From Collybiopsis luxurians FD-317 M1 (taxonomy: Eukaryota > Basidiomycota > Agaricomycetes > Agaricales > Omphalotaceae), in contig KN834772.1 in assembly GCA_000827265.1 (NCBI GenBank), positions 655,346 to 719,345 of the forward strand: 64,000 nt of DNA. The letters are read 5' to 3'. Below, piece after piece: positions 9,921 through 21,850 of the stretch; position 1 is the first letter of the stretch, and each line of letters starts with the position of its first letter. The notes under the pieces were generated by a model, which was not told the DNA's origin, made no database searches, and worked only from the letters and a program-made list of their open reading frames with translations. Position numbers and translations under genes: made by a program.

Positions 9921-12308
9921 TCACACTCCGGTAACAGAATTCCAAAGGACCTTCACGACAAGCCATGGATTAAATGCATCAATGGAAGTTCCATACGCCA
10001 TTGAACCATCCCAGACAACTCGTCTCGCCTGCTCATCCTGTTTATTAAATTTAGTTGAAATCAGAAACCGGAATCACAGAAGTGAATAAATTTTCTTTCA
10101 CCTTGATAGCCAAGGACGATAGCTTTCGGATATACCACCGTAAAAATTGGCCTGAACTGAGATCTTCCCCAGCGATAGGCTTTGTGCAAGGTACACCATA
10201 ATCTGGAAAATAAAACACGTAAGCTCCTGGATGATAGGATTTCTGGTATTGAGAGTGAAAAATACCAAGTAGGCGAGTAGTTTGCCTTCCAAAATATGGA
10301 TGGGAAGTATGTGAGTAGTGACTCAGAATTAGCCTTGAGGAGAACTACACACCAAAAAGAATCGGTTTTATTGAAGTGCTCTTTGAAGAAACGCTCAGAA
10401 AAGTCAGGTGGTAATTCTTCAAGGTTTCCGGACTGAGCAAGTGTCGTATATAGGGCGATTGCACCCAGCATGGCTTTGGTACATCCTTGGCTAATGGCAT
10501 CGAAATCGTTGATATCGGACGGGAACTTTAAGCCATCACGGACTTACCCATAAAAGGGATTAACTGCGTATTTCCGAAACGACAGCAGATAAAAAATTTT
10601 GAATTTCCGAAATGAATGATCCTACCTGACAGAACGCTATCACCTAGCGCCGCAAAATTGATGGGAAGATTCGCCACTTTATGATACTGAATATATGTGG
10701 TTGCCGCTGGGAGAGATAGTGAAAATCGGTGAAAGTTGGGTGAAAATTCAAAAATAGTCAACTCTACTCACGAACGCGGACATGAGAGTAGCTTATGGCA
10801 GGCCGGGATTCCTCTAGAATATCAAGAGTTTGGAATATCCAATCCGGAACCGGAACATCAGAGTCGGAGGGAACCAAATCTTGAATAAAGGACCGCACGG
10901 CGCTTAGTGTCTCATACTTGACAGGTTCGTCTCTGGATTGACCAACGAAAATAGTCACTGGACTCTCGGAAAACCTAATAAGAGACCGTAATCAACAACA
11001 AAGTAGTCGGAAGCTCTCACATCGGTTCCCATCTGCCTTCATGAGTACAAACATCCGCCGTCCATTTTCTGGTACGTCGTCGGAGAGTACATAAAGTAAG
11101 CTTTCGAGATCCCGATCCTCAGGTATCGGGAGTTTTTCCAAAATCGAGGGAGACGCGTTGCATATCAATGTTGAATAATGCAATTTCTGATCAAGTGCTA
11201 TTTTAGAGTCCTGCAGGGTGAGTTTACCCGCTGGAACGGGTGCGGTTCCGTAGCCGGCCTGAGCCAGCCATTTCGCACCCGCACGGGCATACCCGGTGCA
11301 ATCTTGGTATTTCAATGGATACTCGATTCAGCGCCCGAGCTGTTACTTACCTATCACTAAAGATGCTTCGAATTCTTGGATTTGGAGGTCTGTGCCTCGA
11401 ACTGCGACCTTGCCGATACGAGTGAAGTCTTCTAATTGCGGTGTTAACCTAGCAACTGTTCCCGTCACTTGCTTAATGCGAGGATACTTCTCGTGATCGA
11501 GCACCATCCGCCTTTATTGGATGATCAACATTCGAAAATGATCTCTGGGTCAAATGGAAATAAAGTCACCTCAGAAGGGTTTCAAATCCCGCACGACTAC
11601 AGACTAGCGCTTTTGGCAAATTTCCGTTGTACGATCTAGTGGGGACTGGTATAACAGTCACGCTAGGTCTTGCCAAGTTTACCCCCCCTGCTAATGAGCG
11701 GATTCTAATCGTTTAGTAAAAGTTAGCGACCAAGTAAATTCCCAGTTTCTGCCAGTGCTTACGCTATTCCGGATTGTCTACACTGTTCCTCTAAGTTGGG
11801 AAAAAGCTTTGCGAGTCCGTTAAGCAAGAGTGCTTGGCAACCTAGATATTTTTTTCAGTACGTCGTCCTGAGACCATCGATGGAATGCGAAGCATACCAT
11901 GCAACGATTGGTATTGCATAACACGCGTCCTTTTGTGCTTCTGCTCCCAACTGAATTGGCGCACAGCATCTTCGCTGGTAAGCCATTCTTCTGGTTCGAC
12001 AATAAGAACGCTCTCAAAAAATTCATGACATATCCGTGCAGCAAACAACCCTGCCACGCTGATTCCGATATGAGTACTGGTGTGGAACAAAGAAAATGAG
12101 ATTCTACGGACCTCCCTCCGCATATAACTGCTGTACCTTTACGCAAGGACCCCAAAGGACGGTCCTTCAAATTCTCAATCTCTGGAATACCAGAATTTCG
12201 TATGAATATATGCCATCGCATGATTCCCCAAGCAGTTCGAATTAGTAGGGCAAGTAGGCAAGCACAAAGTAATGACAAAGTAAGTGAATTATAGAGTTGA
12301 GGAATCAT
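9921..12308 (-). CDS. Membrane-anchored FAD-dependent monooxygenase (copy B)
   Basis: Inverted paralogue of copy A with the same 13-exon structure: 12308-12112, 12058-11898, 11841-11763, 11704-11570, 11511-11351, 11302-11021, 10957-10772, 10706-10626, 10563-10548, 10490-10353, 10285-10266, 10202-10102, 10037-9921, giving 557 residues. The N-terminal anchor, VICGGS FAD motif, DCTGYARAG and GDSVLSVNPFYGQG are all kept. Exon 4 is 3 nt shorter than in A. The C-terminus ends nine residues early because a codon that is TGG (Trp) in A is TGA here (9921-9923); the ancestral TAG remains at 9894-9896. The loss is unlikely to abolish activity. Exon 11's acceptor is AAG rather than CAG. Confidence 0.8.
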
Positions 12309-12680
12309 GACTTGGAAAGCAAATAGTTGCTGGACCCATCATGGAAAGCTGCACGCGTATAAGTACCATTTAGACTGTAATGGGACAATTCACCGATAGC
12401 ATCCTGCAGGCAGAAGAACGGATCTTCTGTAGATCTAACCTTTGGAAGAACAGTTTGTCCAATAACTTTCATGTATGCAGTGAGCCTTTGAAACAGAACG
12501 ACGGTATCCGTATGGCCATGCACACTGCCAGTCCGAGTCAGAAATGAAATGTGAAGTAGATTTGTCGCGCATCTGTCCCGATCTGGCCCTAGTCGTTGTA
12601 TACTCTTCTTGACGGTTAATTCAGAACGTTGCTTGGAATAGAGAACGATTGAGTGCGTAGTGCTTTCGGCTTCTTAGTTG

Positions 12681-15600
12681 CGGGGGGAAGACACCGTTGA
12701 GACACCGTGAAACCTACAGAAGAAAAGGGGGTCGGTCCGGTATCCGTCGCGCGCACGACAAATGGTTGGAAAATTTGTTAGCACCATTTCTACTTTTGCG
12801 ACTCTTGGTTTACTCTGCTCAAACTGGAAGCATGCTAATAAATGTCTCAAGCTTCAAGATGTGACTTTCGAGAGCCCTCAAAGTTGTGTTAGCCGTCTCC
12901 TGAGAAGTGGCAAGAGTTGATACTCGGACCGGCTCTACCCACAGTAAAAGCCGTTTTCACCACCCTCGGTTTGAGAAGAATCTGCATTGTTTCAAGTTTT
13001 CGGATTGTTTTCAAATGCTTCTTTGAACCGAGCATAATTTCCAAAACATGAAAACAATGAAGCATTTTCCATGTTTCCCGATACTGCTAAGTGGAAAATA
13101 TTGCTGTTTGGAAACATTGTTAATTATTTTCAAGTCCGTCAATCCTCTGAAAGAGCAGTTAAGTCTATTTGATAGTTTCAATCAAGTGTAAAGAAAAATT
13201 GTGAGGGCAATACTTCAGAAATACACTCGAACATGATGAGTATTATCTCTAGGTGTCCAATATCCTTTGTACAGGGTCCCTCATGCAAAATTGTTGCGTT
13301 TCGGCATTACCTCACCAACATGAGGAATTCTCGCCATTGCCTTTCGCTCACTCTGTCCGTCAACCTTCTGGGCCTCCCCCGGTAAGGCTGTTCGAGGACA
13401 CCCCCACAACTGGCTTGTATTCTTGCCGCCCGTGCGGTATTAGATTCGAAACTGCCGAGCGCGTCTTAGTTCAGTACACAAGGCTGACATCATTTGAGTA
13501 TTTCCGCGCAGAATTTTGTACATCCATGATGGGCCCTGTACCCGCGCTACAAACCCGGCCTTCTCAGACGATGAAGCGTTGAGCCTGCCTTCTCAGGAAG
13601 TGGATCTTCCATTGGTCAACCGTTCCGAGGGCGGCAAAGTACATCCACAAGCGGTGAATATTTGGAATCAATGTTTTGAAAGTTAATGGTCGGATTATGG
13701 GACGGGCAGTGACGATGAACACTTGCACTTGAATAATTTTTGGTCTATTAGATTCCTGCTTCCTAGTCACGTTGAAGTCTGACTATTAAGGCTTGCTATT
13801 TGCCGACATCTCTGCTCCTGCTTCAGTAGTCTACCAGCTCTGTAGTGGTAGTATGGGATCGGCGAATTCCTTTGCGGGCATAGATTCAGGTACATTACAG
13901 TGAACTAGTCGTTCGGGAATCGGACCTTGGCCATTATGATACCCATTCTATCCAATCCGGCTGCTTATCGCGAAGCATCTGAATGCCGATACGTTTCACA
14001 CAATGATCTCTGCACTCTCCAGCAGTGGTTATCGTGTAACTGAGCGGGAATACTCAGCGCGCAGTAATGAGTATACTGAACCGACGAAGCACCGACGAAG
14101 CACCGACGAAGCAAACGCACAGAACTTAGCGATGACTCGTTTCGGATAAGTAAATCGAGTTGTGATCAAGGTCAATCCTCGTCGAAGTTTAAGGCTTGCG
14201 ATTGATGCTGGGTCAATGTCATTCGAATGGTGTTGCTTCAACTGTATGCGGTCATTACTCTCCGCGCGTTGTGGGAAATCGGAGACACTTTGCCATCTGA
14301 ATATTGTATAAGAGCTTTTGACCAGTGGTTAGCTCGGCATATTCATTCAGTAAAACCTTTCATCCATCCAAAGTTCCACTCGGTATATACGGACTTTATA
14401 CGGACTCAAAAGCCTGTGCCACTGCCTGTCAATATCAGTTCATCAACCGAAATTTATTTTGGCGAAAGCCCAGCCTGTCGGTGAAGAATGGGCGAACTTT
14501 CATAAGCCTATCTGAAGACACCAACAGCTCAAAATTCATGCAGTCTGGCGCACTAAAATTCAGTCAATCACTATCCCTCAATACCCGAGTCTATTGATCA
14601 TGTAACGCTCTTAGTGTCGATCTATTGACATCAAGTAAAATACAACCAGCAGGACTCGCACCCGCGCTTACCGTGCTTACTGTTACACTTTAATCCCGTG
14701 TTATTAACAGTATTTTGGAATACAACTCAAAGCCGTCGGCGGGCTAAACGCTCGTGGCAGATCATCGTTCGTTGGCTCCGCTGCAATATCATCTGCATCT
14801 AGGACATTTTGATGAATCAATGCGCTTGAAGAGGTGCATGGATGTTCATTGTGTCCGTTTTAAGTCGTAGATTCAAATTGCGATTTGTGGCATGGTATGA
14901 CAGTGATAGCGTTATGTCTAGCGAGCGTTGCGTCCTCCTTTTCGATCTTATCAAGTTCTCAATTAGAGCTGGGTATGTAATCTTCTCACAAGGCAGGTTA
15001 CAAATTAATGAGAGCTTAATGAAATAAATGCTCTGACAATACGCATTTAGTAACTGAGAAATTCTGCGGAATCTGAATATATGCATGTTTGAATCTTGGT
15101 TTAGTTTGGCTGAAATGGATATTCCAGCTCCGAATTGTAGTCTATCAAATCGTAAAGATTATTTTCGGACTTCCGCTCAAAATAATCTTATAACCTGCAC
15201 CTTGACCTATACAGCTTGGTGACGTATTGATAGTATTTCTAGTGTTTCTCCCGTGGCTCAACTGAATGCCAGACTCGACCAACGTTCTATAAACATCTTG
15301 CTAAAGTAACTTTACCCCACCCTCTCCTTTCTGCTGTGAACATTCACCCGGTTGAGGAAAGAAAGAACCCTAAGTGACATCCAGCCGCAGCATTTCCACG
15401 AAATAGACGGATTTCAGTGATGAATATGTGACTCAGTGCAAACATAGGTACAAAGACCTTATTTACACGTTTTGCCACCACTTCACCAGTGACGTCCTCG
15501 AAACAATGGCATACTTTTTTTATCACTTGAAATCTTACGACAACTTTTCTACAACCTTTCTACCATAGTACTGCCGGAAACCAGCCATGCAACGAGAATA

Positions 15601-17640
15601 GATGTGGTATTTTTAGTCACGCAGATATGGTGGGGTGTTATAATTAAAGACGGAACACACTAGTATCAAGTTGTTGAAACCGAGATTGATATTATACATC
15701 TATGATAAACCAATGAAAACTATCTGACATCGGTCCTTAGAACAGCTCAACTACCGAGCTGATGCCGAATTGGAATCTCCACCACCTCCAGAGAATACAT
15801 ATCTACTCCATTCTATTCAGATTATTGAACGGCTTGTATTCCTCCGACTTCATTCGGCGAGGAAACGAATAGCTACGGATCTCCTGAGCGATATGAATTT
15901 GCCGACGCATAAAAATGTGAGTCAGCGATTTGATCTTCCGTGCTTTTTTTTTTTGAGTTCGACACCCGTCTTAATCGTCATGAGAGCTATTCCTGTAGCA
16001 GAGTTGAGAATCTAAGAACAGAGCCTACGAAAGAGACTTTTAGGGCTCTGTTTATAATTTAGCGCCCTAGCACGTGGTGCGTTTACCTTACCAGGATTGG
16101 TCAAAGCGTCGAATATGCAAGCTCCTGGGAAAGTGCTGAAGACTGAAAAAAAAGTGAAGGGAGCATCAATCTTAGAGCTATGGACAAGCTTTAGAACGGT
16201 TGCACAGTACGTACAGTTTCTGAATGAGTGCGAACGGTACTCAATTTAACAAGTGGAATTCGAACGTAAGGTCAAGCAAGGGTTCGTTGTAGAATGAAAG
16301 CCGGAATTCCCTGGTAAGACGTGTAGGAGTGATGTTGACAATGACAGCGTGTGCGATTCGAAAAGATGAAACACAGCGGCACACCGCTCAGTAAATTGTA
16401 TTGAAATCTAGACTGCGCGGACTTCCCCTGAACTTCTGTATTGTTGATTGATCTTCTGAGGAACTTCGACCTCGAAGCGCGTATCAGTTTATTGAGAGTG
16501 AGCTTTGATTGCCAGTTTAAATTCAAGAATAAGGGTCGATTTATCGCGGTGACTTTACCTAGTGTCTCTGTGGCTTCTCAGTACCAAGATGCAACAAGGA
16601 CACGAGCTACTATAAATAGCTCTTTCTAGTCAGTTTCAGTCTGATAAGCATGCCGAGAAGACGTACCTGACTCGCGATGTTGAGAGGGAAGAACAGGATG
16701 GAGATGGAGGTCCGAAGGTTAGGGAAGCAGAAATAAGCGATGATGCGAGTTTGTACCTCAGTTCAACGGCGTTCAACTGGCAGGGAGCAAGCTCAGCGTT
16801 TCAGGAGAACTATGTATTGACTTTGATAACCTCAGCTATTCGCATCCTAGGCAATCCAGGTCGTTCACAGCTGACCTAGCAAGGTATATAAACCCCGAGG
16901 TATACCTGGTGCTGCTTGGGAATGACTCGTTATCGCGTTTCGACTAGAAATTATTTTTACCCGAATAAGGTGCCAGATGACGGAGATGAAGAGCAGGTCC
17001 ATTACAGGAACACATTTTTTTGGTGAGGATGGGCCTGCACATGTCTGCCAGAGTAATAAGTACGGACGATCGTCTTCTATCGCATGTAGATACATCCTGG
17101 GGTCAATAGAATACGCTTCCGCTGAAAATCGGGGGGATGATTGATGAAAACCGAGGATTTGGAATTAATATCTTGACATGGGCTGGCGTTGGTCTTGCTT
17201 GAAAACGTACTGCTGCATCTAGCTTGGCAGGAGGTATTATATAGAGGTGAAATAAATTTATTAAACAGAAGTAGAACGAGGCAGAAGAGGAAAGGTTCGA
17301 GAAATTAGGCCAGGCACACCGAGGGGGCGCATGTACGTAGAGCCAGGGGCATTTCGCACCTGCTTTGAAAGCACATCAGTGGGCGGGCTGGTAGGCAGGG
17401 CATCTCTTGAATGGAATGATGAAATGTTGCTCTGGAAATCGCAGTGCAACAACATTTGCTGTACTCTTAAGAGTCCGGTGAGCTCGGGGGGTAAAAGAAG
17501 GGAAAATTTGAACAGCTATATGCTTTTTTTAAAGTTTACTTGGATGTCCCCCAAAAACGCTGGGACGTACTGAAGGCGTCGGTTTTGCGGCTAACACCGG
17601 CAAAAGAGGAAGGGATATGAGTTCAGGGGATGTTTGCCAA
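12681..17640. other. Gene-poor region with exon-like fragments
   Basis: About 5 kb without a gene I can assemble. CpG content is normal, so it is not like the left-edge repeat. Three short stretches look coding. (1) 15749-15918 (+) is open, preceded by an acceptor CTTAG and ended by a donor GTGAGT, and reads LESPPPPENTYLLHSIQIIE in its middle. (2) 16960-17095 (-) reads YLHAIEDDRPYLLLWQTCAG and runs into a possible donor. (3) About 16100-16160 (-) is a small open stretch with an acceptor and a donor (STFPGACIFDALTNPG). They may be fragments of lost genes. The rest shows only short chance frames. Confidence 0.4.
14080..14112. repeat. Short tandem repeat, 3 x 11 bp
   Basis: ACCGACGAAGC is repeated three times head to tail. 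No function inferred. Confidence 0.7.
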
Positions 17641-17670
17641 GGTTTTGGGTTGATGGTACCTATCTAAATT

Positions 17671-17733
17671 GTCACGCCGCAGAGGATCAGTCACAAAAAG
17701 TCACAAATTGCCCTTTATGTCACAAATGTCACG
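17671..17733. promoter_or_regulatory. Clustered GTCAC repeats upstream of the OPT gene
   Basis: Five GTCAC pentamers, three of them within TCACAAA, fall in about 60 bp, 240-300 bp before the transporter start. The regular clustering suggests a binding array for one factor; the factor is not identified. Confidence 0.35.
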
Positions 17734-17972
17734 TTAATTCTTGGGGGGGTGCGAACAACGTCAAACGCATTCTCCTCTATTCCTCCCACAGTCCTCCCTT
17801 CTTTTTTCCTTTCTCAATCTTCTCATTGGGTATCCTGTCCTGGCCGCTACGGCTTCCAGCCTCTTATACATCTTTCCCAGCTTATCTCACCTTTTATATA
17901 TCGCTCTCTTTGCTTCTTGGTTGCCTTTGACGACCCTGTCGACCAGGACGAAGAAGAAGACAATCTGTCAAG

Positions 17973-20900
17973 ATGGTTGGCCGACCCATAACAAGCGCAG
18001 GAGGACGACCCACGACAAGTGCTGGAGGCAGGGGGTTTCAGAATATGGCTTTTGTCAACGGTTGGAACAACGAACCCCAGTACGAATATGACGACGAAGA
18101 GTACGACGAGGAAGACGAAGAATCCGAAGATGGCGATGTCTTTGCTTTTGCTGTTCCTGAAGTCGAAGCTCCTCCTCAGGTAGCTCTTGCGACCATGGCT
18201 GTCGCCGTACCGCCACCTATGGGTACCGCACTTACTGCAGGGACTGGGACGGTTTCTTCCCCACCCTCTTCCCAACCAATGTCGCTGTCATCAGCAGAAG
18301 AGTCGGGCTATCGGATGGAACGTCTGGATTTTACTAGCTCCCCCCCAAAGTCTAAAGACTCTTCCGCACCCAAAGAACCTACCCCCTCCCGCTCATCCAT
18401 CTCTTCTTCTCCCTCTTTGTCTGGCATTTCTGTCGGTGGTACCTCACTGGCTCCCTCCATAAAAATGGACTTCGATTTCTCTCAGTACGCCGAAGAAGAA
18501 GAAGACTCTCCCTTTCCCGAAGTACGCGCTTCCGTATCCAACATTGACGACCCCGAAATGCCTGCAATGACTTTCCGCATGTGGGTAGTCGGGCTCAGTC
18601 TGTGCATGATATCTGCTGCTTTGAACGTCTTCTTCAACTTCCGAAGTCCAGCACCGAGTGTTGTTCCCAATGCTTTATTACTGCTCAGTTACCCATTAGG
18701 AAAATTCCTCAGCTTTACGCTACCCATAAAGACATATAGGATACCACTTCCGCGATTACCTTTTACCAAATCTCTTCCCCGACCAGCCGACCCCGCACTT
18801 CCCCCGCTTCCCCCACCGTCATTTTCTTTCTCCCTCAATCCAGGTCCCTGGAACATCAAAGAACATGCTTTGGTTTTCATCATGGCAAACGTAGCTATCT
18901 CTTCACCCTACGCTATCAATGCCATCGTCGTTTCCGAAATTTATTACGAACAGATATGGGGGTACTGGTTCTCCGTTGTGCTGGTTCTCGCTACTCAGCT
19001 GACTGGGTTCGGGTTGGCCGGCGTGTGTAGACGATTCCTTGTTTGGCCTGCGAGTATGGTTTGGCCACAGAATCTGGTTGCATGTACGTTGTTGAATACA
19101 CTTCACGCGGAGGAGGAAGCGGACTGTAACGATGACCCTGCTGCTAATGGTGTCGCGGTGGCGCATCCGGATGCGGTAGAGGATGGTATACCCTCCACTT
19201 CGTCGATCCCTTCTCCTGCGAAATCAACCACATCTAAATCCCACGTCACTATCCCCACATCATTCCTCAGCAGATTACAATCAACTTTGAACCCCTTCTC
19301 ATCAACCCGACGAAAACCTCTCACTCGTTACCGCTTCTTCCTCATCCTCACTGCGTTCAGCTTCCTTTTCTTCTTCTTACCTGGCTTCCTCTTTACGGCG
19401 CTGAGTGTGTTTAGCTTTATATGTTGGGCTGCACCTGGGAATGTAGTCATCAATCAGCTGTTCGGGGTGTACAGTGGAATGGGCATGAGTGTACTGACGG
19501 CCGATTGGACGCAGGTAGGCTGCAGCAGGATAATTTACCTCCCAACTGTGTCTCTAACACCCCCATCTCACAGATATCCTGGATTGGCTCTCCGCTTATG
19601 GTCCCCTGGTGGGCTCAAGTTCACATTTTTGGCGGTTTCGTCGCCTTTTTCTGGATATTGACTCCGATTCTGTACTATACCAATGTAAGTTTCTCCTTCG
19701 TGTGTGGTTTGAGTTCTCGGTATTGTTAGCTTTTGGAGGCCGCAGCAGCGGATAAGAATAGACTTTACAGCACACTGTGGAGCGTATACGTGTTACCAGC
19801 GCGGAGGGAGGTCAATAGAGCTCGGTGTAGGTTTTATATCCTCACTGGCGGCTCCGTTGTCGACCGACATGTTGTCAATTGGTCTCCGCCACTCCATACC
19901 ATAGCCACCTCTGCTACTGGGCGCTGGTAACAACGGACATCCCGGTCACTGTCCGAGATTCTATTCATACACGATACGCTCGTTCTATTTTCGCTGGGTG
20001 CTCCTTTCTCTCCCCTTCTTGGGCATGCGGGTTTTTCCGTTACCTGTCTTTCCAATCTGTTGGTCTCTAACTTGAACTTTGTATTGGCTTACTGACGGTT
20101 CCTTTTTTCCAAATATAGTCCTGGGATCTAGCGTACTTCCCCATCTCCGACAATCAACCCTATGATCGTTTCGGCCACCCGTACAACATCACCCTCGTTC
20201 TAACCAAGGATGATACATTTAACCAGACAGCGTATGAAGCATATAGCGCGCTATATTTACCTGCTACGTACGCGGTGAGTGTTGTACATTAGTTCGATGT
20301 TCGAGATACTCACCAGCCCCTTTCATCTAGGTCTGTTACCTAATAGCGTTCGCCTTGTCAACCTGTGTTATCACTCATACTCTCCTGTACCATGGAAAGG
20401 CGCTGCTTGCCGGTGTGAAAAGGATTCGAGTGGAGAGTGACGATATCCATGCAAAGTTGATGAGGAGTTATCCGGAGGTTCCGGATTGGTGGTGAGTACA
20501 TCGTCGCCTTGACGCCCTTCTGTTTTCTTTCATGATGCTTACGCGACCCCATTTCCTCGCCTTCTACAGGTACCTGCTCTCTATTGTTGTCTTCTTCTCC
20601 CTCGCCATCGTTGCCGTGGAGGTGTGGCATTCCGGTGTTCCCGTCTGGGCTTTGGTATTGGCGATCATCTTGCCGATCATTTATATATTGCCAAGTGGAT
20701 TTATCTATGCGATGACTGGGCAAGGAGTATGCGACCTTTCGTTTTCGAATCGATGGACATTCGATATTGACTTGCTCACTTAGATTACCCTCAACATCAT
20801 AGCACAGATCATTCCAGGGACCCTTCTACCCGGCAATCCTATGGCAAACATGGTTTTCAAAGCCTATTCGGTTCAAACCTTGTCGGAAGCTACATCTTTC

Positions 20901-21850
20901 GTGCAAGACCTCAAACTGGGTCACTACATCAAGATTCCACCGAGAGCAACGTTTTTGGGTGAGCTTTCTTCCATCCCTTATCGGCTCCTCCTGCATGAAT
21001 GCTTTACTGATTGTCTTAATTCGCATTATACAGTCCAACTGATTTCCACGCTTCTCGCCTCGTTTGTCCAAGTCGGTGTGAAGCAATGGATTTTCGCAAA
21101 CGTGCCGGATATCTGTCAAACAGGCCAGAAGAGTCAGCTGACATGTCCGCACAACCAAGTTTTCTTTACGGCTAGCAGCGTTTGGTGCGTGTTGATGGCT
21201 TAATCTAGCTTTCCTTCTTCCTCCTTTCCCCTTAATTATACTGAACTGCTTTACAGGGGGCTAATCGGACCTACCCGGCAATTCGGTACGGGATCTATCT
21301 ACCACCCTCATTTGTATGCTATTGCTATCGGTGCCGTCTTGCCAATCCCATTTTGGTTATATCAGAGGAAATATCCTAACAGCTGGATAAGATATGTTAG
21401 TACACCCGTGATATTGAATGGGGTCAGTGCGATTCCTCCGGCTACAGGTCAGTAAACCGTATCTTCTCTTTTTACGATGCTGAATATACTCCAACACTGA
21501 ACAGGCATCAACTACTCTTCTTGGTTTGCAGTCGGCTTTGTCTTCCAGTACCTCATTCGTAAACGCAACTTTGCCTGGTGGGCAAAGTTTAACTACGTGA
21601 CGAGCGCGGCTTTCGATTGTGGGACGGTAATCAGTTTGATATTTATTTTCTTCACTCTCCAGGTGCGTGTCTAGGCTAAGAGGAATTGGTGGATATACTA
21701 ACGACGGGGCTATCTTGCGATTCATAGTTCCCCAAAGGCGGATCGATATCTGTCAACTGGTGGGGCAACAAAGTGTATGAGAATACTGCCGATTACCTTC
21801 GGACACCTCTCAAGACCATACCCGACGGTGGAATACCCTGGGGTCATTAG
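17973..21850 (+). CDS. OPT-family oligopeptide transporter
   Basis: Proton-coupled transporter of small peptides (or glutathione/metal chelates) in the plasma or vacuolar membrane. Ten exons give 974 residues: 17973-19514, 19574-19684, 20119-20274, 20331-20491, 20570-20726, 20784-20958, 21034-21184, 21257-21447, 21505-21662, 21728-21850. Seen: an acidic, Ser/Pro-rich cytosolic N-terminus (about 190 residues), many membrane helices starting at FRMWVVGLSLCMISAALNVF, and the family hallmarks NPGPWNIKEH (the NPG motif) and NQLFGVYSGMGMSVLTADW. KIPPRATFLVQLISTLLAS and GSIYHPHLYAIAIGAVLPIPFW also match OPT proteins. It is longer than most members because of the N-terminus and a Ser-rich cytosolic loop after the RYRFF-preceding helices. 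Intron 2 is 434 nt, far longer than any other intron here. Confidence 0.92.

Larger units (their letters stand above)
6696..12680. repeat. Large tail-to-tail inverted duplication
   Basis: The segment from about 6696 to 9465 reappears in reverse complement at about 9894-12680. Each arm is roughly 2.8 kb and holds one complete FAD monooxygenase gene with its upstream region. Alignment by eye continues upstream of both start codons (for example through ACGTTCTGAATTA near 6749 and its complement near 12620). Eleven of thirteen exons have identical lengths in the two arms. A centre of about 430 bp (9466-9893) is not shared and holds no gene I can support. The arms have diverged by many substitutions and small indels, so the duplication is not a recent assembly artefact. 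Confidence 0.85.

Noticed and set aside
14640..14690. Minus-strand GGTGCGAGTCC resembling a tRNA T loop
   Set aside because: The T stem has four of five pairs, but no D arm, anticodon arm or matching 5' acceptor strand can be found upstream.
16099..16120. 16-base identity (TCAAAGCGTCGAATAT) between the gene-poor region and the monooxygenase C 3' flank
   Set aside because: The match does not extend on either side, so a shared repeat cannot be claimed.
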